Below are positions 33,068-48,000 of a stretch of DNA of 64,000 nucleotides, in pieces. Source of the stretch: Colias croceus (taxonomy: Eukaryota; Arthropoda; Insecta; Lepidoptera; Pieridae); contig NC_059550.1 in NCBI RefSeq assembly GCF_905220415.1, positions 3,970,501 through 4,034,500 on the forward strand. The letters are read 5' to 3'. Below the pieces are notes generated by a model, which made no database searches, was not told the origin of the DNA, and worked only from the letters and a program-made list of their open reading frames with translations. Numbering within the stretch: position 1 is the stretch's first letter; every line of letters begins with the position of its first letter. Both the position numbers and the translations under genes were made by a program.

Positions 33068-36000
33068 ATGTTTGGGGTGTTAGGACGTTATGTTAGTGTT
33101 ATAACAATACTTTATATATTTTCTAGTGCTGTGAGTTGTGATTATGTTCCGTCAGGAAACACATTGTACGTGGCAGAAGACCCGCATACCTCTCGTAAAT
33201 TTACTGTAATAAATAGAAACGACGAAAAAGCGGATAGCAATGTGCATGAAAGAAATAAACGAGATGCAACCTTAACTCCACCGCCTTTGGAAAAAAATAT
33301 TAGTACATGGGTAATATGCCATTTCCTTATTAAATTCATTCATTCCCCTTTCTGTTTGTTAACGCGTACCGGCGGTAAATAGGATTATTTTTTTCTATTT
33401 CACAACAATGACAATGTATTTCTTGTTTATGTACTTTTATTTTCTTCTATTTTTATCTGAACATGACAAAGCATTTGTTGTTGTAACCTTCATCAATTAT
33501 TTACGAAGTGTGCATTTGTTTATAAATAGAAAAATCAATACTTTCGCCAAATATTCTCTCTGTCATTAGTGTCTCCTTATTTATTTATTTTGAACGAGTT
33601 ATACATAAAGAAATGTTATGATTCACTTTATTTTTAGACAACTCACCTCAATGATAGTCACCAGCAGCTAATGGTGCATTGGGTTGGTGAAGGCTCTAAT
33701 GTGATCATTTGCCTGGCAAGGGACTCCAGCCCTAGGAATAAGGGTTCAATTTCTCCATCAGCCCTGTATATCTCATATGACTATGGCAAGAACTTCACAA
33801 ACAAGACTGAAAGTTTCAGACTTGGAGATGAGCCTGACAGTGGCTATGCACAACTTGATAAATTCTTCAATCATCCAAAGTACCCAGAATTTGTAAGTAT
33901 AATTTACTCAGTATATACCTAATTTTGCTGTTATGAATAACATTTTTAGATTTTTGGTTCATGAAAGTGAAAGCTAGTTGTTTTGATACTTTCTAAGGAG
34001 TGCTTGCAATATATTTAGGCTACTGTAATAATAGGTATTGTATTAATATTAATTCTAATAAAAGTATCCCATGTAATATGTAATTCTAAATAATCTAGCA
34101 AACAAAACTTATAATTTTAAAGTATGTTTTCCTTTTTTTAATAACTGAATTGATTGTCATGTATTTAATATAATATTATCTTTATTGTGTATAAGGAAAT
34201 AAACCTTTATAGAGTTTAAATGGAGCAGCTTGCAACGTATGAAATTGTTATGAAATTTTGTCATAACCACCTGTATTTTAATAATTTATTAATTGCATAC
34301 ATTTAAGTCTCCATCCAAAATGTTTGAGATATGTTTTTCTTAATATACTCAATCATTTTAAATTCTTTGTTAATTGTGCTCACATTGTGAAATATGTGAA
34401 TGTATGTATAAAGTACTTATCAAGGACATAGATGTTGGCAAAACAAAGAGCTGTCAAATTATTTAATTGATGAGTTTTCCTTCAAAAGTAAATCATTGAA
34501 CTCATATCATGTAATAATAACAAAAAGGTGATATGACTCCTTGTTATTAAAGATTCATGTTACAGACTGCAGCAGGATGTTTAAATAAGAGCAACTGTAA
34601 TTTGAATATTTTTAAGTTAAAAGGTCAAATGTTGCAATTTAAATGAGTGTGTAATTTAACTCTTATTATTACAAGTTCTTTGCTACAAATGGAAGTTGAA
34701 TATGCTTTAAATATGTTATGATAATTCAATATTGTACTGGCAATTTACTACTGGCATTTATGAATTTAAGACTCCAAGAATTAGTTTAAGCTTTTAAGCA
34801 CTTTTCATAGGTTGTCCAAGCCTATGACGAAATTGATCTAAATTGGTTTAGCGGATTTTATGACAAACATAGAATTAATCTTCATTTATTAAAATATTTT
34901 TATAATGTAATTTATTTTAATTGCACACTTTAATTCTAAGAAGGATATGGTAATAACAATAAGACTAGACAACAATTAAATCAACATTTTTAAAACCACT
35001 TAAATTGCAATCATAAAAAAGTCTTATTGATGCAATTTTATTAAGAATGACCTTCACAACAAATTAAGATATTTTTATACTTCAGGTTGAATAAATGCTA
35101 TATACATTTTTTTATAATACATAATACTAGCTGTGCTCCGCAGTTTGACCCGCATTGCTTCGCTCCTGTTGGTATAAGTTTGATGATATATAGCCTAAAG
35201 CCTTCCTTGAAAAATGGAGTTATACAGTAGTTCCTGAGATTAGCGCGCTCAAACAAACAAACAAACTCTTTAACTTTATAATATTAGTATAGACTAGCTG
35301 CTCCGCGCGGTTTCACCCCCGTGGCTCCACTCCTGTTGGTCGTAGCGTGATGATATATAGCCTATAGCCTTCCTCGATAAACGAGCTATCTAACACCGAA
35401 AGAATTTTTCAAATTGGACCAGTAGTTCCCGAGATTAGCGCGTTCAAATAAACAAACTCTTCAGCTTTATAATATTAGTATAGATTAGTAAATAATTATA
35501 GATATATGTTCCCCTTGCATTACACATAAATTTCTCTCTAGTGCGTCTTCATTGATTCAACAAACAAGAAGTTGTACACAACCAATGACAATGGGCACAC
35601 CATTCATAGGACGGACCTGACCTTCAATCCCAACGAATTGGTCTTTGATGAAGAGTTTCCTGTCAGATTTGTTATATTGGACAAAACTAGCCAGAATAGA
35701 AATGTGAGTATTGTTTGGTGTTACTATTTTACGATATGCTAGATTAAGGGCTTTTATATGATTATTAAAATTTTTACAAGATAATAAAAATTATTATTAA
35801 TAAAAAAATACATATATCATTTTCGTGTGCAGTGTAAATACAGTGTAAATTGTCTTAATTATTAAATGTATTTATTTAAATTTAATATTATATATTCTCT
35901 TCTTACTAAATTCAAGAATGCAAATTACTAACAAATTGCACATTTTAATTGTTAGCTATCACTGTGAAATCTAAAATATTATGCTTATTAAATAGGTAAA

Positions 36001-39000
36001 TAATTATGTAGTACAGAAGTACACACAAATGATAAGTTTCCTTGAGTGGTGTAATTCCTAACCTTAGATAATTATGTATGTGTGCTAATCAGTAACATCA
36101 CATGCAAAAATTATCTTCACACATCTGAATTTAATTATACTATACATGTAAAGGTCAAGGTAAATAATAATGTAATAACAATGATTGTAAATATTCACTT
36201 TCTATCTTCTTTTTAACCCATATTGAAACTCGGTTTTTGTAAACTGAATGCACCATTTGAAAATTATGGGAATTATCCAACTTGAAGATCTCTCAAACGA
36301 AAGTGGTTCTCGATTCATAGCATATTTATTTACATGGTTTTATTTATTTATAATCAGTATGTTTACTATGATGAAAAAACTACATAACTTTTTCATCATA
36401 GTGGACATAAGTACTTTGAAGTTACAAAATTAACGTTTATGGTTTCACTCGCATAATAATTAATGGGTATTTTTAATTGATTTAAAATCAATTACGACTT
36501 AGTTTCATAACGAGTTTTTCGTATTTCAAAACAAAAAATAGTTTATCAGTCAGAGACATTGTACCGGTTTATGAGTAAAGAATTGATATCTATTTTAAAC
36601 AGCTTAAAAAAATGAAGAAGATAAGGTTTTTTAAAACGTCTTTACCCGTTCCCAAAACGCCGAAAGATTCTCAATTTTTAGCTTTTGTTATATTTTGTCA
36701 ACTCTGCTAACATTGATTCTTATTTGTCTCATCGCACTTATATCTATGGGCATAGGAATACAAATAAAATTTGTTCAATATTCAATCGTTTTGCAGCTAT
36801 ATCTAACAGTGGACGGCGGCAAGACGTTCAAACAAATTCAGAGTTTCGTGAAGACGTTCTTCTGGCCGTCTGGCCCGGAGATGCCCAAAGTGTTCTACGT
36901 GGAACGTATGAAGCCACGAAGCAGCAGCACTGTGCTCAAGGTCAACGACCCCTCAGACATGAGACACGCTGAAGTACTCTTCGCGGATGCTAAGGACTTC
37001 CAGATAAAGGGCGACTACATGTTCGCGACTAGACAGTCGGACGATGTAAGTAAATGTTAACCTACTATGTGTGTAATTTATCTTGTGATTATATCTTGAG
37101 TTATCTTATCTTTCTTAATAAAATTATAAACAAGACTGTGATGGGATGGTTGTTTGTTTCACGGTAAAACAGCTGATCGTATCGTATCGGGGTACATTGT
37201 AGTTTGGATTAACAGATAGGCTACTTTAAGTCTTTGTAAACCAATCTTATGTCGGTTCATAATAGGTTGCAAGATAATAAACAACATAGGACATAAACTT
37301 GTATTATTTACTAGCTGTTCCCCGCGGTTTCACCCGTATTGCTCCGCTCCTGTTGGTCTTAGCGTGATGATACATATAATATAGCCTTCCTCGATAAATG
37401 GGCTATCTAACAACGAAAGAATTTTTCAAATCGGACCAGTAGCTCCCGAGATTAGCGCGTTCAAACAAACAAACAAACACTTCAGCTTTATAATATTAGT
37501 ATAGATATTATTTGTTTAAAATCATAAAAATATGTTTTTTGTGAACAAGAATTAAAAGGTTAAACATACAAACTACCCGCTTCCATTTGTATTAGATGAA
37601 ATAATACACATGACAAATAACTTATTCACTGGTCAGAATCTAAATGTTAACATACCACTCATACAACTGCACATTAAAGGCACAAGCACAAGGTCTCAAT
37701 TTATATTCAGCTCAGTATCAGCATCGCGTAAGCAATTACGATTGCACTCTCACTGATAAATGTATTATTCACATCCGCTGTATATCAATCGTTTTATTAT
37801 GAGGTATTCTCGGTTCAAAGGTTGACGCTTTAGGTCATACTTGTGATGTTAGGAATTGTACTGTATCGTTAGTCATATTGTTAAAAATAAGTCTTAGATT
37901 TGCGGTTTCTCATAGTGGATAATATTTTTCGGATGACATCCCGTGATGGAAACTTACTAGAAAATACTATTATTATGAATAATTTTTACAAATGTGTTCC
38001 AATTTTTCTTATAACTATTATATAATTCTGGTATTTGGAATCGACGGATTAACCTTAAATCTCCGAATGGTGTTGCAATTTACATATCTAGCTTGATAAT
38101 TATATTCTGTAAATTATAAATTGTAATAAGGTACATATTAACTTAATATCTTATTTCAATAAATTTGAATAAGCTTTTTGGGAAATTCTCACTACTGATA
38201 GGGTTCTAGGGATTAAGGATTATTTAGTGGGCGTACATTGCTGCAGGGTTTCTACTTTCCGCCCCGGTATAACCCACATTATCGTTAATTAGATAAACTA
38301 ATATTTATTAATATAATAGCTTTGTTTTTATTACCGTAACGGATATAAAATAATATGTAGTTTATCTAAAAATGTAAAATGAGATTTATTGATGTTGGAT
38401 TTCTTCATAGATGTTGTTAATAATATAAACTTACATATTATTAAATTGGAAAGGTATTTCTTTAAATTATTCCTGAATTAAAAAATATCAGCTCGTTATT
38501 ATTGAACCTAGAAACTAGTGATAATGATTCACTTCTTAGTTATTATGTATCTTAAAGATCGCCAATAAAGTTTGAAGATTAAAATCGCTTAGATTGTAGT
38601 TTATTATAATAGTGTAATCCCAAGCTAAACAAAATTGTTGCTACTGAAACGAGATATCTGTTTAGTAAACACACATTTGTTTTGTAAATGCAACATTATT
38701 TATTAGATATCATACATAATATGATACTAAGCCAATACTTTGTATATATTACTGATAAAGTCCAGGTATACAACATCAGTTAGATGTAGTATGTCTAGTT
38801 GTAGTTAACTAATGTCGCGCCTTCGCTCTGTCTTAACCCGGAACTCAGGAATAGTGCAGCATTGAAACTGTATTCATCTGATGTAGTTAAGAATAGTCAA
38901 ATAAAATATTAATTTATAAAACTTTATTAAAAATTTAAAACCAAATAAAATTATAAATTTCTCTGATAAACGAACAACAATACTATAACACAATTAATAC

Positions 39001-42000
39001 ACAATGCGTATAAACAATGGACGCATTAAATAATAAAATAACTAGCGGAATAGAGGTTTAATAGAGCTGATGTTACTAAATTTCCACTCGGCAAGGATGT
39101 GGTTGCTCAAGTGAATAATATGGGCACAAATTTATACCGCTTACGATACACTGGTTACGTCTAGAGAATTCTCTCTTCATGGACCGAACGGAGTAATGTC
39201 ATATCCATCTGAGTTCCTAACTCATAATTGTTTTAGTAATAGCACAGATTATATAATTCTATACGTTCTAGGTAACAGGTTAATCGGTATTTTTATTGCT
39301 CTTACGAATATGTCCTTCCAAGTAGGAAAACATAATTATTACAAATGAGTTATGATAATGTGTATATCATAGAACTGAAATACAAAAAATTAAGAGCATT
39401 TACCTATTTCAATAAGTATGCTGATTTTAATAACATAGCCCTTATTATTAACCTATAATTGTTGTAGCCTCATTTCTTTTGATGCCTCACAGATATTTTT
39501 TACTCAAAATTAATAAAGTATATTTACGAAACTTTAATCGAGAGATATGTTTTTCGGACGAATAAAACAGTTTTTCAGTTACTTATTAATAAAATACTTT
39601 GAGTTAGAGTGAGTGAGAGCAAATAAATAATAACAACTCTCCACAAATGATTATTGTTATTATAAGACCATAATATTACGGCTTCAGTAAATATTACTTT
39701 CATAATTATTAAATAATAATGCTAATGATCACGCGACCTCATATTTTTTACGCCATCATAGCTTCTGCTAATGGATTTCCTTGAGGTAAAACATAAGAAA
39801 CACGGAATTCATACAGGAAAGATAAATTGATGTTTCATAATATATACCAAGCAATTAATACTTCAAGATACTTAGTCGTCAGATATACCGGTTGTAAATT
39901 CATTAGGTTGAAGATTCAAAATAGTGGCATTTAAAATTTATTTCATGTTGCATAAATTTTTTAAACCAATTAATATTTTGAATTTATAATCAAAATTAAG
40001 AAAAAGAAAGCTTTTGGTTATATTCCATGACGATATGTTATTTAATTTATCTTCTTCAACGTTAAACGGCCAATACAGTTAATTAAAACTAAATAAAAAT
40101 GCTTATAAACGTTCACTGAACTAAATTTCATATTGAAGCGATGCGATGGTCTGTTTTTGCGTGAAAGAGTAACAAACATCCATCTACCCTCACAAAATTT
40201 CTAGTAATACTCATTAGTATTAGTAAGCAGTAGGATAGATTTATAAAAAACACGCTACCTTTTCTATGAATAGTTTTTATTCTTTGTCCTACGACATCAT
40301 ATCGAACTTGAAACGTATAATTTGTAACAAAGGCTTTCCTCAAGCGAAGCCTTACAAACACTAGGTTAAACTGCAAGTCGATGAAACTAAATATAAACGA
40401 ATTATTAGAAATATAAATCTTTTTCACACGAATTTGCGTCAGAATGGAAAACTTTTAAATACATTCCGATATCACTTTCTGATGAAATCGCTGTGTTTTT
40501 TCCTTTTAATCTACCATAATATGTAGATTTTAATATACACTATGTTCGTTCATATTATACACATAGATTTTTTATATAATTTTTAATAAAATATCCACGG
40601 CTCGTGAAAATCTTTCTATTCAGGAAGATAATAAATGCAATGTGATATTTTTTCTAGTAACGAGTATAAAGTAAAGCGGCAAATATTTATCTATGTCTGA
40701 AAATTCTTTGTTGTAACATATTATTTGCAATGTAAAATACACATGATTCATAGTGACTGCTAAACCGAAGTGAGTCACGTGCTAGTACTTTATTGTTATG
40801 ATCACCTAGTAAATATTTTAGGCATTATATACGTACAATAACAGTGCATATCGATGGCCTTCATATTGATAATAATATGAGTTTGAGGATAAAACTCATA
40901 AACATATAACCCTTGCGTATTATGCAAAACCATGTCCAAACCATCTACAAATAAATAGTAACAGCCGAGTCAAATTATAGCCGTTTTAAAATTTATCGAC
41001 TATTGGAAAGACTAAAAATTAGGAAAAAAGAAAAACATGACCATGATTCTATTAAATCTTGTCTATAATGAATTAGGTTCTAATCTTGTTTACCCGGTTT
41101 TTATAACAGCGACGCGTAAACATTGAATGCTATTTGTTTTTATTTTAAACAATTATTGTTCTATTATTATAATTAATACTCATTGAATCAAATAAATCAA
41201 CTACACAGAGCATTAGATAGTGTTTCAACTCAAACTCAAACATTTATTTATTCAATTAGACTACTTTTAGTAGCACTTTCGAATCGTCATTAAGTACATA
41301 TAAGTATTTTTAACATTTACCACCGATTCGGAAAGTAATATCTATGGAGAAGAACCGGCAAGAAACTACATAGTTGCTCTTTTAAAATCATGTCAATATT
41401 ACATAATCTTTAACTTAAATCTAACTACATATTATATCATAATATGCCAAAGAAAGTTTAGGGTTATAAAGGGAATATCCTCAGAATAATCACACGGATC
41501 AGTAAAGTACAGTAGTATAAATATATTTAAGTGTTCCATTAGCGTGCGTAAGGTCTCTGACCGGTCTATGACCTAAGTTGTGTTATACATATTGTGTTAA
41601 TTGTGTATCTTGTTTGTTTATAAATATTTAACCACCTGATTGAAAATTTATCTTATTCTACTCTGTGTATTCGGTAATTGTTTACGGAATGCATACGCTT
41701 ATCATTACAAATATCGCGCAGATTACTGTCTTCTTATAGTTTCGTTTTACTGAATTTCTTCCATGTTTTCACAATTCTGTTAACTCTAACTCGGGCTCAA
41801 ACATTCATTTATTCAACTAGACTTTTAAATCTTCTTTACATAGATTTTCCATTTACCACCGATTGGGAAAGTAGTTTCTACAGCGAAGAACCGGCAAGAA
41901 ACTCTGTAGTTGCTCTTTTAATTTTTAAATGTATATATGTAATTTAATTTTACATTTAATATATGATGATACGAAAGAACTGTTCTGTGGATCCTTAACT

Positions 42001-45000
42001 ACAAAATTCCATATTTTCATCAGTTCATTTTTAGCAAGTATACTTTGAGCACTGACCTTTTTTTAATCAGGTCTATATGAACGCAAAACAAACGTCTGCA
42101 CTAACATTCAAAATGTTATTTATGGTTTTGTTTCAGAAGAACAATGTGGATCTATACATTTCCTACCAAAGAGGTCCATTCTACAGAGCAGATTTCCAAA
42201 CCGAGCTGGATCTCAAGAAGTTCCACATCGCAGACGTGACGGACAAACGTATATTCGTCTCTGTCATGCACACTGAGAGCGTGACTAACTTATACGTTTC
42301 GGAAATAAGCAGGAACTTCACGAAATACAACTTTGTGCTGAGTCTCAAACAGATTTTGTGCTATTTCCCTGAAGGCAACTGGAAGCATAGTTGGCTTGAG
42401 TAAGAATTGTTTTTAATTTCTTTAATTGTACCTACTGATAACGAAAATTTGTTTTTTTTTTTAAGTGAAATTTCTTTAGGCGCGTTAAGAGTAAAATTTC
42501 AATGTCATGGTAATACCGTCACGTCATGGAGTAAAGCGACGATTTTGGTATCTCTGAATCTTGCAAAAGAAGTTTTACTTCTGACGCCTGTGCTCGGCAC
42601 ACACGCTCATATAATAAGAAATTCATAGCCTCTGTATATATTTTGGTAAACACTTTATTTAGTTTTTCTTGAAGGAATAATGTTTTCAAATAAATACAAT
42701 GCAAATGTAAATATGTAATTGTTATTCATCAAATAAACATTACCTATTATAGCATGTAAACAGGAAAATGTTTGAAAAGGTATTGAACAATACCATATTT
42801 AAAAATTAAAATGTTTAACCGAAATATTACATTTTATTAGTTAAATATGGTCAAAAAATTGACAGAGTGAAAAATAATACTAATCTATAAATATATCATC
42901 TATATTTAATTTGTTATTTAAATAAAAACGCTTTTAAAACTAAAAGTTCAAGATAGTTAATACTGTTGTTGATTACCAATTATTATTTAATATTTATTTA
43001 GTTAGTTATTTAATATTTATTTATTTATTTATTCTAGGGACGTAACAGAAGATCCATTCACGGACCTATATCGCGTAGAGGGCCTTAAAGGGATATACAT
43101 TGCGTCTAAAGTGAATTCCAAATCATTGGTTGAGAGTGTGGAACCCGAACACTTAATATCTCTGATCACGTTTGACCACGGTGTCACGTGGTCACCTATC
43201 ACACCGCCAGCTGAAGATGAGAACGGTTAGTATTATTTATGGATGAGACGTTGTAATAATATGCATTGATACCGTGTGAGATGCGGCAAGTGCAAATGGA
43301 AAATTTGCACTTTTTATCTATACATTTTTTTGGGATTGAGTCGATGCAAAACAGCTTTACTAGGAAACTGGTTTTTGTAATATTGCTCAACTTGAAAGAG
43401 TCTGATGTTATATGCATTTACGAAATAAATAATTAAATACAAATGTAAGTAAAGTGCGGAAGTAATTAAGCAATATATATTCATTTAACTTTATAAAATT
43501 GTGTTAACAATGATAAAATGTTCTTCTAAAAAGTATCTTACAGTTACTTAAATTTATTACGGGAACAATCATTCTCACACAGCAACCATTCTAAGCGATA
43601 ATTGAATAACTTTCATTTACTATTATGAGAAATATTCCCGACATTGAGTTATTTAATTAATGAATTATCTCAGATTACTTAATCATTAACAATCATTAAC
43701 TACACATTTTTTTTCTAAACAGTTCTATAAAATTATTTTAAACTAAAATCTTCGAAAAAAAAGAAGAGTTTCACTGTGGCGTCGCGTGACGTTTTACATG
43801 ATAAGCAAATTACGGTATCGGCCTAATTTTTTCGCTTTCACTGTGTTTCATTTATGCAGTAATAGATGTTATATTGCACAGTGGCGATTACAAAACAATG
43901 CAATAAATATAATTCTTATTATATGTTTTACACACAGCACAGCTAGTGCTCCGTGGTTTTACCCAAAAACTAGGGACAAACTGTTATCTCTTATTTCATT
44001 TTTTGGAAAATTAAGTTTAAATTTATAACTGTAGGTATATATAATAAACAAAAGTGTTAACCATCATTAATAAACTAGTTTTATTCAAAATTTCATCAGT
44101 CATCCTAATCAGTGAGCTATGGTTTGGCCATGAAAGCGTAACAGATAGATAGGATTTCGCATTAAAAATGTTAGTACAGATATAAATCGTGTTAAGGAAA
44201 ATGGTTAGGAGGAAAATAAATTAGAGGCGACGGACATAACAACATTCCTAGAAAAATTGAAAAAAGTACATTCTAAATGTACCTAGCTCTACATAGTATT
44301 GTCAGTTCAATCGTTTATTTATAAACTACTAGCGGTCCGCCCCGGCTTCGCCCGTGGTACATATTTACGTTTTCTACATACGAACCATCCTTGTACTATA
44401 AGGAATATAATAAAAAAAGAATTATCGAAATCGGTCCACCCGTTCACGCTTGATGCCGTGACCAAGGAAAACGGGTTTCATTTTTATATATTATATAGAA
44501 TATATGTAGATATAGATAATGACGACAATCGTTCTATTTATATAATTGTTTATTTTGTTGTTTTGTTATCAAATGTTTTTTTAATTGATTCCGCACTTAT
44601 GTTTTAGTGAAATCCGTCTCTAAAGTGGCATCTGGATTTGTTAAATAAGTTTATGATAAAAAATCACATTATGTGCGTATTTATTAAAACATAGATTTTA
44701 TATGTATTTTAACTATCATTAGCTTACACAAACATCTATTCTTATAAATAAGCCATTAAAAATCGTTAAAGTAATCAAGTATAATAAACACCTGAAGTTA
44801 TTATTGTGCGGCTTAACGACTACAGTAATTGAATAGAAATTTAATTTATACATAATTAATGTTGCATATGTCGAGAGGTTTTATTTGGTAGATATTTACA
44901 ATATTTTGCATAATATATCGTCACGTTATGATACCTTCACAGAAAATCGACGTCTTACCAGTCTTAAAAGTTCCTTCTTTGACTATATTAAAATGTTTTG

Positions 45001-48000
45001 AAAGGTTAGTACTTAATCACGCAAACCTAATTGTTTTCGCTTGAAATTTGGCTAAAAATAGTACCTTACATTCTTTATAACTGCCTCTTAAACCCGGGTA
45101 AGGGTTCAGTGGTTATTATACAATGGTATACTTACTGATGAAAGTTTGAATAAACTTATTTTTGAAGTGAAACTTCTTTAGGCGCGTTGACAGTCATTTC
45201 AAGGTCGCGTCATGGCAATACCGTCACATCATGGAAAACGGCGACGCTTTTGGTATTTTTGAATCTTGCCAAAGAGATTTCACTTCTGACACGTGTGGAC
45301 ACATGCTCTTATTTTAATTAATGCACAAAATCAAGACAGGAGACGTCTAATTTTTTAATCATATATCATTGAAAAATTTTTTCTTCATAATTCGTTCATT
45401 ACCTTTCATATACACAGTTTAACTAAATAATAAGGTAATTGTTTCAGGTAAACCTCTCAATTGCCACATTGAGAACTCGTGCAGTCTACACTTATGTCAG
45501 AAATTCAGTCAACTGTATCCAGTTACAAGGTGAGGATAATTCAATCAACACTATTTAATCTCATCTCATATTCCTAATGGGGTAATTGATATTTAACTTC
45601 ATTTAAGTTTGTACTTTAAAAGTACACCTTTAAAGTCTATTTTTCTATTTCCTTTTTGGATGTGTTTCTAAACTTAGCTTCATAGTATCTTTAATTTGAT
45701 TATATTAATGCGATAAACAAAAATCGTGTTTCGTCTTTTTGGATATGTTTCGTTTTGGTGTTGAAATAGTGGTATTAACGGATTTGTTTTATCTGTACTA
45801 TTTGCTTTATCTGCTTAACTGATTCATTGTATTATATAATGTAATTTTACTATTTTGGGTAAATAATTGTTCGTACTTAATTTCTTCTTTCTCTTTAAAT
45901 GCAAACAGATCTCATACTTAATTTCTTCTTTCTCTTTAAATGCAAACACTAGCAATAAAAAAGTATCCAACCGATAAAAAATAATAAAAAAAATTATTAT
46001 GACTATAAAGACAAGTACATTTTAATGTCTTTATGTTGACTTTTCGACCTTTAAAACATTAAAGCAATATGTTATACTGTTAGGTGTATTCGAGAAGCAA
46101 GATAACCTTGTAATTTTAATTTAATAGTAGTGTTGAACAGAACTATGAAATCAAGACGGGATGTACATAATATGTTATGTATAAAGTTATATTTCAGGCG
46201 TTATAAGTTATCAAATAAGGCACTAGTTATAATTGATGAGCTGTATAGAAATCGTTGATAAATAATTAGGATTCTATTGATAATTCTGTCGACAACAAAT
46301 GACAAAGGGTTATCGAATTCTTGTGATATTAAAAAATATCACCTGAACGCGATACTTATTTACATTTTTGTTTCTTTGTGACGTATATTAAGTGAAATCG
46401 GATAATAATAAATATAAAATCATGGGGCAATCGTTTATAGATTTTATATAAACATATGACAATAATTTTCAAGGAAAATATATATATTTGAAAATAATAT
46501 TAGAGTAGATACAAGTTTCAACATTAAAACCATTCAAATGAAAACATTTTTAAGTCCAAATTAAATAAAAACAGATTGAACTCACATGTAAATTGTTTTT
46601 AAATACAACCTAAAAGTACCTAAATTTTTTACAGCCCACCCGGAAATATCATAAATAATGATATGAGGTAAAACAGAGTGTTATAGAGAATGCTTATTAC
46701 ATATATGTTTGCATTTTGTTAGGGTTTCTATGTTTCACATGCGTTTTTATGGGTTTGCAAGACTTTTAAGTGGGTTGCTTTTTTCATTTTGCAAATCATC
46801 AATCATTCAAATTATTTCACCTCATTGCACGTTTTTGAAATATGGATAGATGCGTGAGGTTTCTGTTTAGATTTTTTTGTGTGATGCTTCATGGGCAGTA
46901 CCTATAGGTAATTCAGCATTTATTGTCACTATGCGATCACGTTACAGACCTAGCAATTGTAAGATAACAGCTTACGTGGGCACTATCAAAATATATGAAG
47001 TTTGTTCACAGACAATTTTTTTGTATTTTTTTTTAATGTTCGTTGAAGGGTGTGCAATTGAATGTGGATAATGTGTGTAATATGTGAATTTATTGAAACT
47101 TAAATGGTATTAAATAGGGTCCCATAAATCTGCTTCTTTGATTTTATTGTAATTGCTTCGTGGACAATTATTTTTTTTTGATAATGTATTTCCTATTTGT
47201 GGTTGTAGCTTAATTTACAGAGGCAGATTTGTGTGGCGTTTATTATGTGTGCTTATTTCTGCATTTGTTTAATTATCAAAATGTTAATTTTAGATCCGCC
47301 AGCATAATGAGCTCTAAATCGGCTCCCGGCATTATAATGGCAACAGGAGTTATTGGAAAATCACTTAAAGGTATTCCTGGAGTATATATAAGTCGAGACG
47401 CTGGTCTTACATGGAAAAGGATTCTGAAGGACTATTATTTCTTTAACTACGGTGACCACGGAGGTGTATTGGTAGCCGTAAAATACTTTAAATCAAGAGG
47501 CGAAACTAGACGCATATTGTATTCAACAAATGAAGGTCTGGAGTGGAATTCTTATCAGTAAGTAATTTAGGCGATAAGTTTTTTTTTGTTTTTAATAAAC
47601 AAATTGATACTTATCATACTCAAAACGTCACTATAAATTGGTATTAACTGATAGGAGTTGAATAAGTCTCTTATCAATTTGTTGTTATTGTATCTGATTT
47701 GTATTGATTGTCAACTTACACTTTGCTTCTCAGGTTCAATGCAGACGACCTACGCATTTATGGGCTTATGACGGAGCCGGGAGAGAACACAACGACGTTT
47801 ACGATGTTCGGGTCAGCGAATGAGCAACACCAATGGATAATTATCACTATCGACTTGTTCAATACATTTTCACGCAATTGCACAGATGATGATTACAAGT
47901 TTTGGTCTCCTTTACTTCCAAATTCAACAGTATCTTGCGTTCTCGGGAAGAGGGACATTTTCCACCGACGTATACCCCATACTAACTGTTACAACGGCGT

